From Pseudomonadota bacterium (lineage in GTDB: Bacteria; Pseudomonadota; Gammaproteobacteria; Acidiferrobacterales; UBA6901), in NCBI GenBank assembly GCA_021785515.1, contig JAJYEX010000005.1, forward strand, positions 61,505 to 125,504: a DNA stretch of 64,000 bases, written 5' to 3'. Position numbers and translations under genes: made by a program. Each line of letters opens with the position of its first letter. The stretch's first letter is position 1. Below, in pieces: positions 47,713 to 56,530 of the stretch. Below the pieces are notes generated by a model. The model was not told where the DNA came from. It did not search any database and saw only the letters and a list, made by a program, of their open reading frames with translations.

Positions 47713-47736
47713 ATATATCTATATTGCTAGATATAT
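47713..47736. promoter_or_regulatory. Perfect 9-bp palindromic operator before the OYE gene
   Basis: ATATATCTA (47713-47721) and TAGATATAT (47728-47736) are exact inverse repeats with a six-base spacer, 34 bp before the OYE start. The AT-rich dyad resembles ArsR-family operators and the one at the arsR promoter. Confidence 0.75.
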
Positions 47737-47769
47737 GAAAACACAGAAATATCGATTAAGGAGAAGCCG

Positions 47770-48858
47770 ATGAGTGAGCAGCCGTTGTTGACCCCCGTAA
47801 AGCTGGGCCGGTACCAGCTCAAGAACCGCATCGTGGTTGCACCCATGACACGTTCCCGTGCCGATAACCCGGACAAGGCGCCTATGGAACTGCACGCGCA
47901 GTATTACGCGCAGCGTGCGTCAGCTGGCCTGATTATCACGGAAGGCAGCCAGATCTCGCCGCAAGGGGTCGGTTATGTCCATACGCCGGGGATTCACACC
48001 CCCGCGCAGATCGCTGGCTGGCGCAAGGTGAGCGAGGCGGTGCACGCCAAGAACGGACGGATCTTCCTGCAGCTGTGGCATGTGGGGTATGTATCACATC
48101 CGGATTTCCATGAAGGGGCGCTGCCGGTTGCGCCATCGGCCATCAATCCGCATACCCAGTCGTATACGCCCAGTGGCATGAAGGACACCGTCACGGCGCA
48201 CGCGCTTGAGCTCCATGAAATAAGCCAGATCGTCCGGGACTACGTGCAGGCCGCACGCAATGCGATTGCGGCCGGTCTCGACGGGGTCGAGATCCACGCG
48301 GCGAACGGCTATCTCATCGAGCAGTTTCTGCGTGACGGCACCAATCGGCGCACGGACCAGTACGGCGGCAGCATAGCCAACCGGTCGCGTTTTCTGTTCG
48401 AAGTGGTGGAAGCCGTGGTTGGTGCGGTCGGTGCAGACCGCGTCGGTGTGCGGCTGTCTCCGGCCAACATCTGGAACGTACCTGCGGATTCCGACACCAG
48501 GTCGCTTTATGATTACGTGGTCAGTACGCTATCCGGATCCGGTCTGGCCTACCTGCACCTGCGGGAGCCGCAGGGGGATGTGTCCGCCATTCCAAACATG
48601 GTTACCAACGTGACCGAGCACTACCGCGGGATATACCGGGGCACGCTCATGACGAACACGGGATTTGACCGCGAGCGGGCCAATGAGTTTGTGCGCAAGG
48701 GTTACGCTGACCTGGTGGCCTTCGGCACCCTGTTCATTGCAAACCCCGATCTCCCGGAACGCTTCCGTCGGGGGGCCCCGCTCAACCAGGCAGACCCGCA
48801 GACCTTTTACCAGGGCGGGCCAAAGGGCTACATTGATTATCCGGAACTGTCTGTCTGA
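47770..48858 (+). CDS. Old-yellow-enzyme-type alkene reductase (NemA-like)
   Basis: An FMN-dependent NAD(P)H ene-reductase of 362 residues. Features: APMTRSRADNPD near the start, FLQLWHVGYVSHPDF, the catalytic His/Asn and Tyr in EIHAANGYLIEQFL, DGTNRRTDQYGGS and the C-terminal VAFGTLFIANPDLPER. It reduces activated C=C bonds of enones, maleimides and nitro-compounds and so detoxifies electrophiles. It is preceded by AAGGAG and by a palindromic operator, and lies downstream of the ArsR-like regulator. Confidence 0.94.
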   Translation: MSEQPLLTPVKLGRYQLKNRIVVAPMTRSRADNPDKAPMELHAQYYAQRASAGLIITEGSQISPQGVGYVHTPGIHTPAQIAGWRKVSEAVHAKNGRIFLQLWHVGYVSHPDFHEGALPVAPSAINPHTQSYTPSGMKDTVTAHALELHEISQIVRDYVQAARNAIAAGLDGVEIHAANGYLIEQFLRDGTNRRTDQYGGSIANRSRFLFEVVEAVVGAVGADRVGVRLSPANIWNVPADSDTRSLYDYVVSTLSGSGLAYLHLREPQGDVSAIPNMVTNVTEHYRGIYRGTLMTNTGFDRERANEFVRKGYADLVAFGTLFIANPDLPERFRRGAPLNQADPQTFYQGGPKGYIDYPELSV

Positions 48859-48908
48859 CGCGCCCTGTTAAGGCGGGACCAAGCAAGGAACAAGTCAAGG
48901 AGGAAGTC

Positions 48909-49295
48909 ATGCAAGATGTGACAAATCTGGCTGGACGTGTGCTCATGGTGGCGATTTTCCTGTGGGGTGGTATCGGGAAAGTCAGCGCCTATGCCGGCTT
49001 TGAGCAGTACATGACACATCTCGGGCTCGCGACCTGGCTTACACCGCTTGTGATTCTGCTGGAGTTGGGCGGCGGCCTGGCAGTGCTGCTCGGTTTCTAT
49101 ACCCGTGTAATGGCCCTGGCCCTGGCCGCGTTCTGTGTCGCGACCGCGGCGCTGGTGCATTATCATCCCGGGGAGCCGATGCAGATGATCAATTTCATGA
49201 AAAACCTTAGCATGACTGGCGGGTTTCTGGTGCTGGCGGCATATGGTGCCGGCAGACTGAGTCTGGATCAGCGGCTTGGGCTCAGGTTGCGGTAG
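48909..49295 (+). CDS. DoxX-family membrane protein
   Basis: A 128-residue protein with four membrane helices (LMVAIFLWGGIGKV, WLTPLVILLELGGGLAVLLG, MALALAAFCVATAALV, GFLVLAAYGAG) typical of DoxX/YphA. The family is linked to quinone or thiol redox chemistry, but the exact reaction of small stand-alone members is not known. Strong AGGAGG six bases before the ATG. It lies 50 bp after the OYE gene, in the same unit. Confidence 0.9.
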   Translation: MQDVTNLAGRVLMVAIFLWGGIGKVSAYAGFEQYMTHLGLATWLTPLVILLELGGGLAVLLGFYTRVMALALAAFCVATAALVHYHPGEPMQMINFMKNLSMTGGFLVLAAYGAGRLSLDQRLGLRLR

Positions 49296-49421
49296 ATCAG
49301 ACGGCCGCGATCACGCGGCCGGATACCGCGCCAGATGGGTAGGCAGTGACGCTGGGCATCTGACGGGAAGGACGCCTACGTAACTGCTGTCGATGCCGTA
49401 GCGGGTGGTACGGAGGGGCCG

Positions 49422-50132
49422 GTGGCAGGCAGTGAACCTGTTGCGGTGGTTGCGGGAGTGGGGCCGGGCCTCGGGGCGGCCTTGTGCCGCAAGCTGGTCC
49501 GGGCAGGTTACGCTGTGGTTGCGCTGGCCCGTACCGACGCGTGTACGCAGACCCTGGCGCCGGAGTTGCGGCAGGCTGGCGGTACGTTCATGTCTGTACA
49601 GTGCGATGTGGGCGATACGGAAGCTGTAGATGCAGCCTTTGCGCATATTGAGCGCGAAGCCGGTATGGTGTCCGTCTATATCCACAACGCCAGCCAGCTG
49701 GTCGCGATGCCGTCGCTCGAACTCACGGCGGCTGCGTTCACCGGCGCGTGGCGTGTCACCTGTCTGGGTGCGCTGCTGTGTGCACAGAAAGTCATACCGG
49801 GAATGCTGCGGCAGGGACGTGGGACCATCCTGTTTACCGGCGCGACGGGCGCACTGCGCGGGGGGGCCGGTTACGCTGCCTTTGCCTCCGCAAAATTTGC
49901 GCTCCGTGGTCTGGCCCAGTCCCTGGCCAGGGAATTCGGGCCGCGGGGAATACATGTGGCGCACGTGGTCATAGATGGACTGATCTGGTCCGGGCAGGTC
50001 CGTCGCGGGTTTGTGCGCGAGCAATGTCTGTTGCCCGAGGCGATCGCCGACTGCTACCTTCAGCTGGTCAATCAGGACCGTTCGGCTTGGACCCAGGAGC
50101 TCGACCTCAGGCCGGACGTGGAGAAGTTCTGA
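49422..50132 (+). CDS. SDR-family protein lacking the catalytic Ser/Tyr
   Basis: A 236-residue Rossmann protein with the modified cofactor loop AGVGPGLGAAL and HNAS in place of NNAG. The catalytic Lys158 is in FASAKFALRGLAQSLAREFG, but the Tyr position is Phe154 and the Ser position lies in FTGATGA without Ser. This is a known divergent SDR type, probably with altered or no dehydrogenase activity. GTG start with GGAGG about six bases upstream. It may end the ArsR-controlled unit, 127 bp after doxX. Confidence 0.83.
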   Translation: MAGSEPVAVVAGVGPGLGAALCRKLVRAGYAVVALARTDACTQTLAPELRQAGGTFMSVQCDVGDTEAVDAAFAHIEREAGMVSVYIHNASQLVAMPSLELTAAAFTGAWRVTCLGALLCAQKVIPGMLRQGRGTILFTGATGALRGGAGYAAFASAKFALRGLAQSLAREFGPRGIHVAHVVIDGLIWSGQVRRGFVREQCLLPEAIADCYLQLVNQDRSAWTQELDLRPDVEKF

Positions 50133-50233
50133 CCGCCGGCACCCGACCGGTTAGATGCGGATGCCAGGAATGGAGCGCGGAATTTGCCTGCGACCGGCGG
50201 GGTAATCTCATGTTCAAATCCGGCAAGATGGTC

Positions 50234-51079
50234 CTATGGAGCGGGAGGTTTTTCCCCAAATACATAGAAAGTCGTCATGTCATTCCAGATGCCCTGATCG
50301 GTATTTGACCGTTCCAGTTCCTGTTGGTAATCGGCTTCAGCGCTAACCATCTGCTCAGGGGTCAAGCCCGCAAGGGGATGGGGATACTGACCTGGTGCAG
50401 GGGAACGGAGACTTGCCCAAGCCTGTTTTGCTTTTTCCAGGCTGATATAGTTGCCGTCCTTGTCAACGATGATCTCTATGTTCCGGAAGCCTGCCCGCTC
50501 CAGGAGTTGGAAGCATTTTTCGACAGAGCCGGCAGGTTTGCTCATCAGGTATGAGACGCCGTATTTAAGCAGAACCCTTTGCGCTGTCAGCCCGGTCACA
50601 AATGCGTTTTCGGAAAAGGCGTGGAAACCGATCCGTCCTCTGGATTTAAGGCGGGTTTTCCAGTGAGTCAGGGCCGAATGCAAGTCCGTCATCCAGATGA
50701 ACGCTGACCCGCACAGGATCAAGTCGAAACTGTCCGCAGGAAATCGCAGCGCCTCACCGTCACCTATTTCGAAGCGGATATTCTCTATTGGCGCATCGGG
50801 AATTTTCGTTCTTGCCACATCAATCATGCCCTCGGATATGTCGATCCCGACCAACGACCCGTCAGGTCCCAGATGCGAGGCTGCGCACATCGCGACGATT
50901 CCGGTCCCCGTGGCGACATCCAGTACATGGGCATCAGCACCGATTTTTGCGTATTCAACCAGCTTTTGCGCTATCCGTGCATGCCAGGCGCTATTGTCAT
51001 AGGAGCGGCTGCGCCGGGAATAATAGTCGGCAATTTCTTCCTTGTATGTTCGGGTGTTGTTAATCATTACTGCGGACAT
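50234..51079 (-). CDS. SAM-dependent methyltransferase, class I
   Basis: A 281-residue methyltransferase with the SAM loop VLDVATGTGIVAM, the acidic VGIDISEGMIDVAR and FDLILCGSAFIWM. The N-terminal IADYYSRRSRSYDNSAWH resembles UbiE/COQ5-like enzymes acting on small molecules. The DNA is visibly less GC-rich than the neighbours, suggesting recent acquisition. Start ATG 51079 or 51067 (TTG 51100 also open); no clear ribosome-binding site. Substrate unknown. Confidence 0.85.
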   Translation of the reverse strand: MSAVMINNTRTYKEEIADYYSRRSRSYDNSAWHARIAQKLVEYAKIGADAHVLDVATGTGIVAMCAASHLGPDGSLVGIDISEGMIDVARTKIPDAPIENIRFEIGDGEALRFPADSFDLILCGSAFIWMTDLHSALTHWKTRLKSRGRIGFHAFSENAFVTGLTAQRVLLKYGVSYLMSKPAGSVEKCFQLLERAGFRNIEIIVDKDGNYISLEKAKQAWASLRSPAPGQYPHPLAGLTPEQMVSAEADYQQELERSNTDQGIWNDMTTFYVFGEKPPAP

Positions 51080-51225
51080 GGCGGGCTTTTGCGGGCGCAA
51101 TGAGCATTGACGGAATATCCGGGGATCACTGATCGCACTGCATCAACACCTGGTGCCGGACATCAAAGTGCAAATGGCAACCGGCAGATTGGCGTCTTCA
51201 GCAGCAGGCTGCGAATACCCTTCGC

Positions 51226-51951
51226 CTATTGCCGAACCTGAATGCGGTTGACTACGTCCCGAACGCCAAGCAGATACCAGGTGTCCAGCTCCGCCATCTT
51301 GCGTTCCTCCGCCGTGACCACAAAGCCGTGCAGCGTTACGACACCCTCGCGGGAATCGGCCCGTATCTGGTCGGCGTGGACCAGGGGGTCTTTTTCCAGC
51401 ACGAGTCGCAACGCATCAAGAATCTCGTGGTCGTGGTCGCTTTCCGCGGGGGTCACGCGCAGTTCATTGGAGACGTCGCGACAGCCGGGTGTCCACCAGG
51501 CGAGTACGCCCGCGAGCCGCTGGTGGGAAAGGCTGCCGACCGTACCGCTGAGGGTCACTATGCCGTCCTGCACCTCCAGCGTGATCGACCCCTGTGTCTG
51601 TGCCCCGAGATCACGCAAAACGACCACTTCACCTTTCGTTCTGGCGTGAATGGCGTAGTACAGGAACGCGCCCTCGGTGAGCAGGAAGCGCGCCAGCGCG
51701 TCGCGCACGGCGCCGTCGCCCTTGCGTTCCCCGGGCGTGATCCGCAGCCGGTCCACGGTCTCGTGGATACCGTTGAGCGATCTCACCTGTTCCAGGGCCA
51801 CGCGCTTGACGGCAATATTGTCGACTTCCCCCTCGACCATGAGCGCGCCGTCACAGATCGCCAGATGTATGGCGTTGTGATGAGTTCTGATGCGGGGTTC
51901 GTGCTCAAGCGCTGTGCGGACTTCCCTAAGAATTGTATCGTTGACTGTCAT
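51226..51951 (-). CDS. Protein with three BON domains
   Basis: A 241-residue protein made of three BON-like repeats. They begin near TILREVRTALEHEPRI, DGAVRDALARFLLTEGAF and HEILDALRLVLEKDPLV, each followed by a GxVxLxG strand (DGALMVEGEV, DGIVTLSGTV, EGVVTLHGFV). BON modules bind phospholipid or other interfaces. There is no signal peptide, so it is probably cytoplasmic. The ATG at 51951 follows GGAGGG; a longer open frame upstream is ignored. Confidence 0.88.
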   Translation of the reverse strand: MTVNDTILREVRTALEHEPRIRTHHNAIHLAICDGALMVEGEVDNIAVKRVALEQVRSLNGIHETVDRLRITPGERKGDGAVRDALARFLLTEGAFLYYAIHARTKGEVVVLRDLGAQTQGSITLEVQDGIVTLSGTVGSLSHQRLAGVLAWWTPGCRDVSNELRVTPAESDHDHEILDALRLVLEKDPLVHADQIRADSREGVVTLHGFVVTAEERKMAELDTWYLLGVRDVVNRIQVRQ

Positions 51952-52455
51952 GGCTGCCCTCCGGTTACGATGTCTGTTGCTGGGAAGACCATTGGCCTGG
52001 GCACCTGTTTGCGGGCGGGGTCGGTGTCGGCAGCTGTCAGTTTCCATGTTAAGACTGCGTGTCGGGCGGCACAAGATCTTTTGCAATAAGCCGTGCGGGA
52101 CATGGGTGTTGTCCTGCCGTCGCGGTTTACCGCGACCCTGGGGAACCGCCGCCCGTTGTGCCGGTCTCAGCAGGGGGATGGCATTCATAGGGCGTGTATA
52201 TCCTGCCCGGCCCTGATCTGTTCGGGTCGTGCCGGACTGAACGTCATGCCGGGTCAGCAGTGTATGGCGGCATGCAAACGATGCATGCTATGTTAGCCCA
52301 CGGCACAGGCCAGGGAGCTCAATGCAGGTGGACAGCCTGCTTTGGTCCATCCGCAATTGCGGGTCAGCCGACAACCATCATATTTTTATCGATTTCCGGG
52401 AAGAGTAATCGTGATCAGGCAAGCAAGAAGGTGCAAGGCCCGAGGCCTTAGCTCG
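51952..52455. other. Intergenic region between the BON gene and the M16 peptidase gene
   Basis: Five hundred bases with no supported gene. They carry divergent promoters that I cannot place with confidence. A near-palindrome GCATGCAAACGATGCATGC lies around 52270. A GTG at 52411 with GGGAAGAG upstream is an alternative start for the peptidase. Confidence 0.45.
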
Positions 52456-55143
52456 ATGTTGTTGTTCTGTGTCCGGCATGCCCGAATAATCGGCGTGTGG
52501 CTGGCGTTTTTTGCCGTAACTTGCGGAACGGCAGTTGCTTCCAGCACTACCGTGTTTGGCCATTCGGTTTTGCGTGCGACCCTGGCAAACGGGCTGCGTG
52601 TCGTCATTGTGCGCAACACCCTTGCGCCGGTTGTGACCACTGAACTCAACTACCTGGTAGGGTCAAACGAAGCTCCATCCGGATTTCCGGGAATGGCTCA
52701 TGCGCAGGAGCATATGATGTTTCGCGGGAGTCCCGGCCTATCCGCCGGGCAGCTGGCCGATATCATCGCGGAGATGGGAGGGTCGTTTGACGCCGATACC
52801 CAGCAGACCGTAACCCAGTTCTATTTTACGATTCCCGCCCAGGACCTGGACGTAGCGCTGCACATTGAATCGATCCGGATGCGCGCTGTACTCGACTCCG
52901 AACCGCTGTGGACGCAGGAGCGCGGCGCGATCGAGCAGGAGGTGGAGCAGGATCTTTCCAGTCCGCTATATGTGCTCTATACCAAGCTGCTTCGTACCAT
53001 GTTTCATGGCACCCCCTATGCTCATGACGCGCTCGGCACGCGCGCTTCCTTCAACCGGACGACGGGAGCAATGCTGCAGAAGTTTCACCGCACCTGGTAT
53101 GCACCCAACAACGCGATACTTGTCATATGCGGTGACGTCCGTCCGCACCAGGCGCTGCGCCAGGTGGAACGGTACTTCGGCGGGATACCGGCACGGAAGC
53201 TTCCCTCGCGCCCTGCCATTGCATTGCAACCGTTCAAGTCCACGGTGATCAAGATGCCGACGGACCAGCCCTACGGCCTGGCGGTCATCGCATACCGTGT
53301 GCCGGGCCTGAGGCACCGTGACTTTGCAGCGATACAGATTCTGGCGGACGTGCTGAACAACCGTAGAGGCACGCTCTACGCCATGGTGCCGCGCGGTCAG
53401 GCCCTCGACACCGGTTTCGCCCTCGACCAGTTGCCGCATGCCGGGATAGCCTATGCGGTCGCCGTGTTTCCCAAGGGCAAGCACGGAATGCCGCTGGTGA
53501 GCAAGATGCGGCATATCCTTGCGGCCGATCTCAAGCGCGGCTTTCCGGCGGATCTGGTTAGTGCGGCGAAGCGGCGCGAACTGGCATCTGCGGAGCTCGA
53601 GAAAAATTCCGTTCCCGGTCTTGCCGACACTTGGTCGGAGACGCTGGCGGTCGAGGACCGGCAGTCCCCGGACGATGATCTGCGGGCGATTTCACGTGTT
53701 ACGGTTGCCGATGTCGACCGGGTAGCACGCCGTTATCTCGCCGCTCCCAGTACCGTGGTCGCGGTGCTCACGCCGACGGCCTCTGGCAAACCCGTGGCCG
53801 CAAAGGGTTTCGGTGGCAAGGAGTCATTCACCCCAACCCAGACCCGGGCCGTGGTGCTTCCAGTTTGGGCGCGGCGCAGCCTGCGCCGGCTGGTCGTGCC
53901 CAAATCGGTTGTGCATCCGGTCGATACGCGCCTGCCCAACGGGATCCGGCTGATCATTCAGCCGGAAACGGTGAGTGATACCGTGAGCGTGTTCGGGTAC
54001 GTGCGCCACAATCCGGCGCTCGAAACGCCAACCGGCCAGGAAGGGGTGAATGAGGTGCTCGGCCAGCTTTTCCGGTATGGCACCACCACGCTCGACCGGG
54101 TGGCGTTCCAGAAAGCTCTGGACGACATTGCCGCGAGCGAATCCGCGGGAACGAGCTTCTCACTGAGCGTACCGGCATCCCATTTTGACAGGGGCGTTGA
54201 ACTGCTTGCCGACAACGAACTACACCCGGCATTGCCGGCAAAGGCGTTTGCGGTTGTGCGGCGCCAGTCGGCTGCCAATACTGCCGGCCTGCTGCAGAGT
54301 CCCGACTATCTGACGGGCCGCGCCCTTCTTGCCGCGCTTAATCCGCCGCGCGACCCGGCGCTGCGTCAGGCGACCCCGGCGTCGATTTCGTCGCTAAGCC
54401 TTGCGGACGTCAAGGACTACTACCGTCATGTATTCCGGCCGGATCTCACGACCATCGTTGTGATAGGAAAGATTTCGCCGGTTGCGGCGCGCCGGACGAT
54501 CGAGAAGTACTTTGGAGGATGGCGTGCCCATGGGCCGCGGCCACGTACACTTCTGCCGCCGGTACCGCTTAACAAGCCGTCGGTGACGAACGTGCCGGAC
54601 TCGAGCCGGATGCAGGACAATGTCACGCTGGCGGTCAATCTCGGGCTGACACGTTCCAATCCGGATTACTACGCCCTGCAGCTGGGCAACCACGTGCTCG
54701 GCGGGGCGTTTTACGCCACCCGTCTTTACCATGATCTTCGCGAGGAGAGGGGATTGGTCTATTACGTCGGGTCTACTTTCGATGTTCGGCAGACGCGGTC
54801 GGTGTATTCCGTCAACTACGGCTGCAACCCGAAGAATGTGTCGCGGGCGCGGGCCATCATAGTGAGGGACCTGCGCGCCATGCAACACACGCCGGTCACT
54901 GCCGCCGAACTAAGACGTGCCAAGGCGTTGTTGCTGCGCGAGATCCCGTTATCGGAATCGAGCGTTAGCCAGATTGCCAGCGGGCTGCTGGACCGTGCGC
55001 GCCTGCATCTGCCGTTGGATGAACCCAGCGTCGCCGCCCGCAAGTACCTGAAGCTGACGGCGGCGGACGTGCAGGCGGCCTACGCGCACTGGCTGAAGCC
55101 TTCTCACTTGGTGCAGGTGACGGAAGGGCCGACCCCGCACTGA
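52456..55143 (+). CDS. Secreted M16-family zinc metallopeptidase, two-domain
   Basis: An 895-residue insulinase/pitrilysin-like protease. It has a signal peptide (IIGVWLAFFAVTCGTAVA-S), so it is periplasmic or exported. The N-terminal half has the inverted zinc motif HAQEH (His82, Glu85, His86) and the distal Glu in ERGAIEQEVEQD. The second half, starting near residue 480 (LPNGIRLIIQPETVSD), is a homologous domain without the zinc motif. It ends with LYHDLREERGLVYYVGSTF. One chain thus contains both the active and inactive M16 halves found as separate subunits elsewhere. Start ATG 52456, or GTG 52411. Confidence 0.92.
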   Translation: MLLFCVRHARIIGVWLAFFAVTCGTAVASSTTVFGHSVLRATLANGLRVVIVRNTLAPVVTTELNYLVGSNEAPSGFPGMAHAQEHMMFRGSPGLSAGQLADIIAEMGGSFDADTQQTVTQFYFTIPAQDLDVALHIESIRMRAVLDSEPLWTQERGAIEQEVEQDLSSPLYVLYTKLLRTMFHGTPYAHDALGTRASFNRTTGAMLQKFHRTWYAPNNAILVICGDVRPHQALRQVERYFGGIPARKLPSRPAIALQPFKSTVIKMPTDQPYGLAVIAYRVPGLRHRDFAAIQILADVLNNRRGTLYAMVPRGQALDTGFALDQLPHAGIAYAVAVFPKGKHGMPLVSKMRHILAADLKRGFPADLVSAAKRRELASAELEKNSVPGLADTWSETLAVEDRQSPDDDLRAISRVTVADVDRVARRYLAAPSTVVAVLTPTASGKPVAAKGFGGKESFTPTQTRAVVLPVWARRSLRRLVVPKSVVHPVDTRLPNGIRLIIQPETVSDTVSVFGYVRHNPALETPTGQEGVNEVLGQLFRYGTTTLDRVAFQKALDDIAASESAGTSFSLSVPASHFDRGVELLADNELHPALPAKAFAVVRRQSAANTAGLLQSPDYLTGRALLAALNPPRDPALRQATPASISSLSLADVKDYYRHVFRPDLTTIVVIGKISPVAARRTIEKYFGGWRAHGPRPRTLLPPVPLNKPSVTNVPDSSRMQDNVTLAVNLGLTRSNPDYYALQLGNHVLGGAFYATRLYHDLREERGLVYYVGSTFDVRQTRSVYSVNYGCNPKNVSRARAIIVRDLRAMQHTPVTAAELRRAKALLLREIPLSESSVSQIASGLLDRARLHLPLDEPSVAARKYLKLTAADVQAAYAHWLKPSHLVQVTEGPTPH

Positions 55144-55206
55144 CACCCGGCTTCGGGTCGCGGTTTGGCCGGCGGACTCGATATGCCCCCTCAAAACGTG
55201 ATTCGC

Positions 55207-55788
55207 TCACGAAAAGGAGGCGTCGAGGAAGGTTGCTTCCTCGACGGTGAGTTGCGGGTCAGTGTCGACCTGGCCGGGTGCTGTAATGAGGCCGTGCGCC
55301 ACGCGGTTCGCCGGCTCTACCAGCAGGGCCGGCTGCCCATCGACCGACAGTACGCGGAAGCAGAAGATCTGCAAGTGGTCCCGATCCGAGGCGACCAGCT
55401 CAAATCCAGGCGGTAACGCCGGCATGAGCACGACGAGCCGCGGTGTCAGCGGTGCCTCCATCTGGCACAGTGACGGATACAGTCGCCGCAGCCACGGGGT
55501 CCCGGCCCGGGTTTCCTGCCATGCCGCAAGCCCTGTCAGAAAGGCCTCGATGCCATCTTCAGCATCAAAACTTATCAGTGTCAGCCGGCCGGTGCTGTCG
55601 AGCGCCAGGATCGGTGATCCAGGGCATGACAGTTCGGCATCCAAAACGGAAGCCGGGCCGAGAAACGACTCCAGCGATGCCGCGAAGAGCGCCCGCAAGG
55701 CGGATCGGGAGGGGGTCGGTTCGTTGCGTATGTCGAGCGTCACGTCAGCGTGCTCGTGCCGGAGGGTTTCTGGGGCTATCGGGAGCAT
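55207..55788 (-). CDS. Hypothetical protein, last gene of the ParA-CBM48 operon
   Basis: A 193-residue unrecognised protein. A central alpha/beta stretch (ILALDSTGRLTLISFDAEDG, then ...PRLVVLMPALPPGFELVAS) has the shape of a PD-(D/E)XK nuclease-like core of the NucS/DUF91 type, but the IExK motif is replaced by ISFD, so catalysis is unlikely. This comparison is weak inference. The start is uncertain: ATG 55788 (44-bp overlap with the upstream gene) or GTG 55743 (directly after its stop). Fourth gene of a tight minus-strand operon. Confidence 0.7.
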   Translation of the reverse strand: MLPIAPETLRHEHADVTLDIRNEPTPSRSALRALFAASLESFLGPASVLDAELSCPGSPILALDSTGRLTLISFDAEDGIEAFLTGLAAWQETRAGTPWLRRLYPSLCQMEAPLTPRLVVLMPALPPGFELVASDRDHLQIFCFRVLSVDGQPALLVEPANRVAHGLITAPGQVDTDPQLTVEEATFLDASFS

Positions 55789-56530
55789 CGACCCGGGCGG
55801 CATCCGGGCTATCCCCGAGGTAACCTTCACGACGGAGCGTGTCGACGATGTTTCGGAGCGACGTGTTGGACAGTCCCGCAGTCCGGTCAGCCTGCTCTGT
55901 GTCCGATTCCGATGTGATCACCGCGCCAATAGGGGTCAATGAGCGTCCCAGAAAACGCATGGCGGCAGCAGCCAGACGCTCAAAATAGCGTCGGGCGTCT
56001 TCGTCGCCCGACGCCCCCACCACAATCGTGCCGATACGAGCGGAAACGCCGGCAGCCGTAAGATGCTTGATGCGCAGATAGCCACGCTTCAGGGCGGCAA
56101 GCGAAGCGCCGGTCGCAACGACGATATGGTCGTATTCGCGCAGGTGCGGGTCCCGCGGATCGGTGACCGGTATCAGGCAGACACGCGGCGGTCGCTTGGC
56201 GCCACCGATCTCCTCGCGCAGATGCTGGCGCAGGACTGTCGGAGAGTCCAGTTGACTGCGCAGGGATGAGGAGCGCGGATCGGCGCTGCGCAGGCTCGAA
56301 TCCACATGCAGCACAAGCGCGGTCAGGCCCTGAGCATGCAGGGCCCGCGCCAGAGCATAGACGAGGGCCTGCGTGAGATCCGAGTCCACCAGCACGGGAA
56401 GCAGCTGGGTTTCCGGCAGCGCCTTGCTCTTCTCCGCCTGGCCCGGATCCGGGTCACTTAGAAAGTACTGGCTTATGCCGACCAGGCGCTCGCGCGTACC
56501 TGTGATCTTGCCACCACGGGTTGCGGTCAT
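55745..56530 (-). CDS. FlhG/MinD-like protein without a P-loop
   Basis: A 261-residue protein. A segment after residue 130 (YDHIVVATGASLAALKRGYL, DARRYFERLAAAAMRFLG) follows the pattern of FlhG/FleN- and MinD-type ATPases. At the site of the Walker A motif there is instead LLPVLVDSDLTQALVYALA, with no Gly-Lys-Thr. It is therefore probably a degenerate, non-hydrolysing member that could pair with the true ParA ATPase. Its ATG overlaps the upstream stop as TAATG, showing translational coupling. The family assignment is inference from pattern, not from a search. Confidence 0.75.
   Translation of the reverse strand: MTATRGGKITGTRERLVGISQYFLSDPDPGQAEKSKALPETQLLPVLVDSDLTQALVYALARALHAQGLTALVLHVDSSLRSADPRSSSLRSQLDSPTVLRQHLREEIGGAKRPPRVCLIPVTDPRDPHLREYDHIVVATGASLAALKRGYLRIKHLTAAGVSARIGTIVVGASGDEDARRYFERLAAAAMRFLGRSLTPIGAVITSESDTEQADRTAGLSNTSLRNIVDTLRREGYLGDSPDAARVDAPDSPRNPPARAR

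Noticed and set aside
51229..52089. 286-codon plus-strand frame
   Set aside because: Antisense to the BON-domain gene, which has three clear repeats and a good ribosome-binding site.
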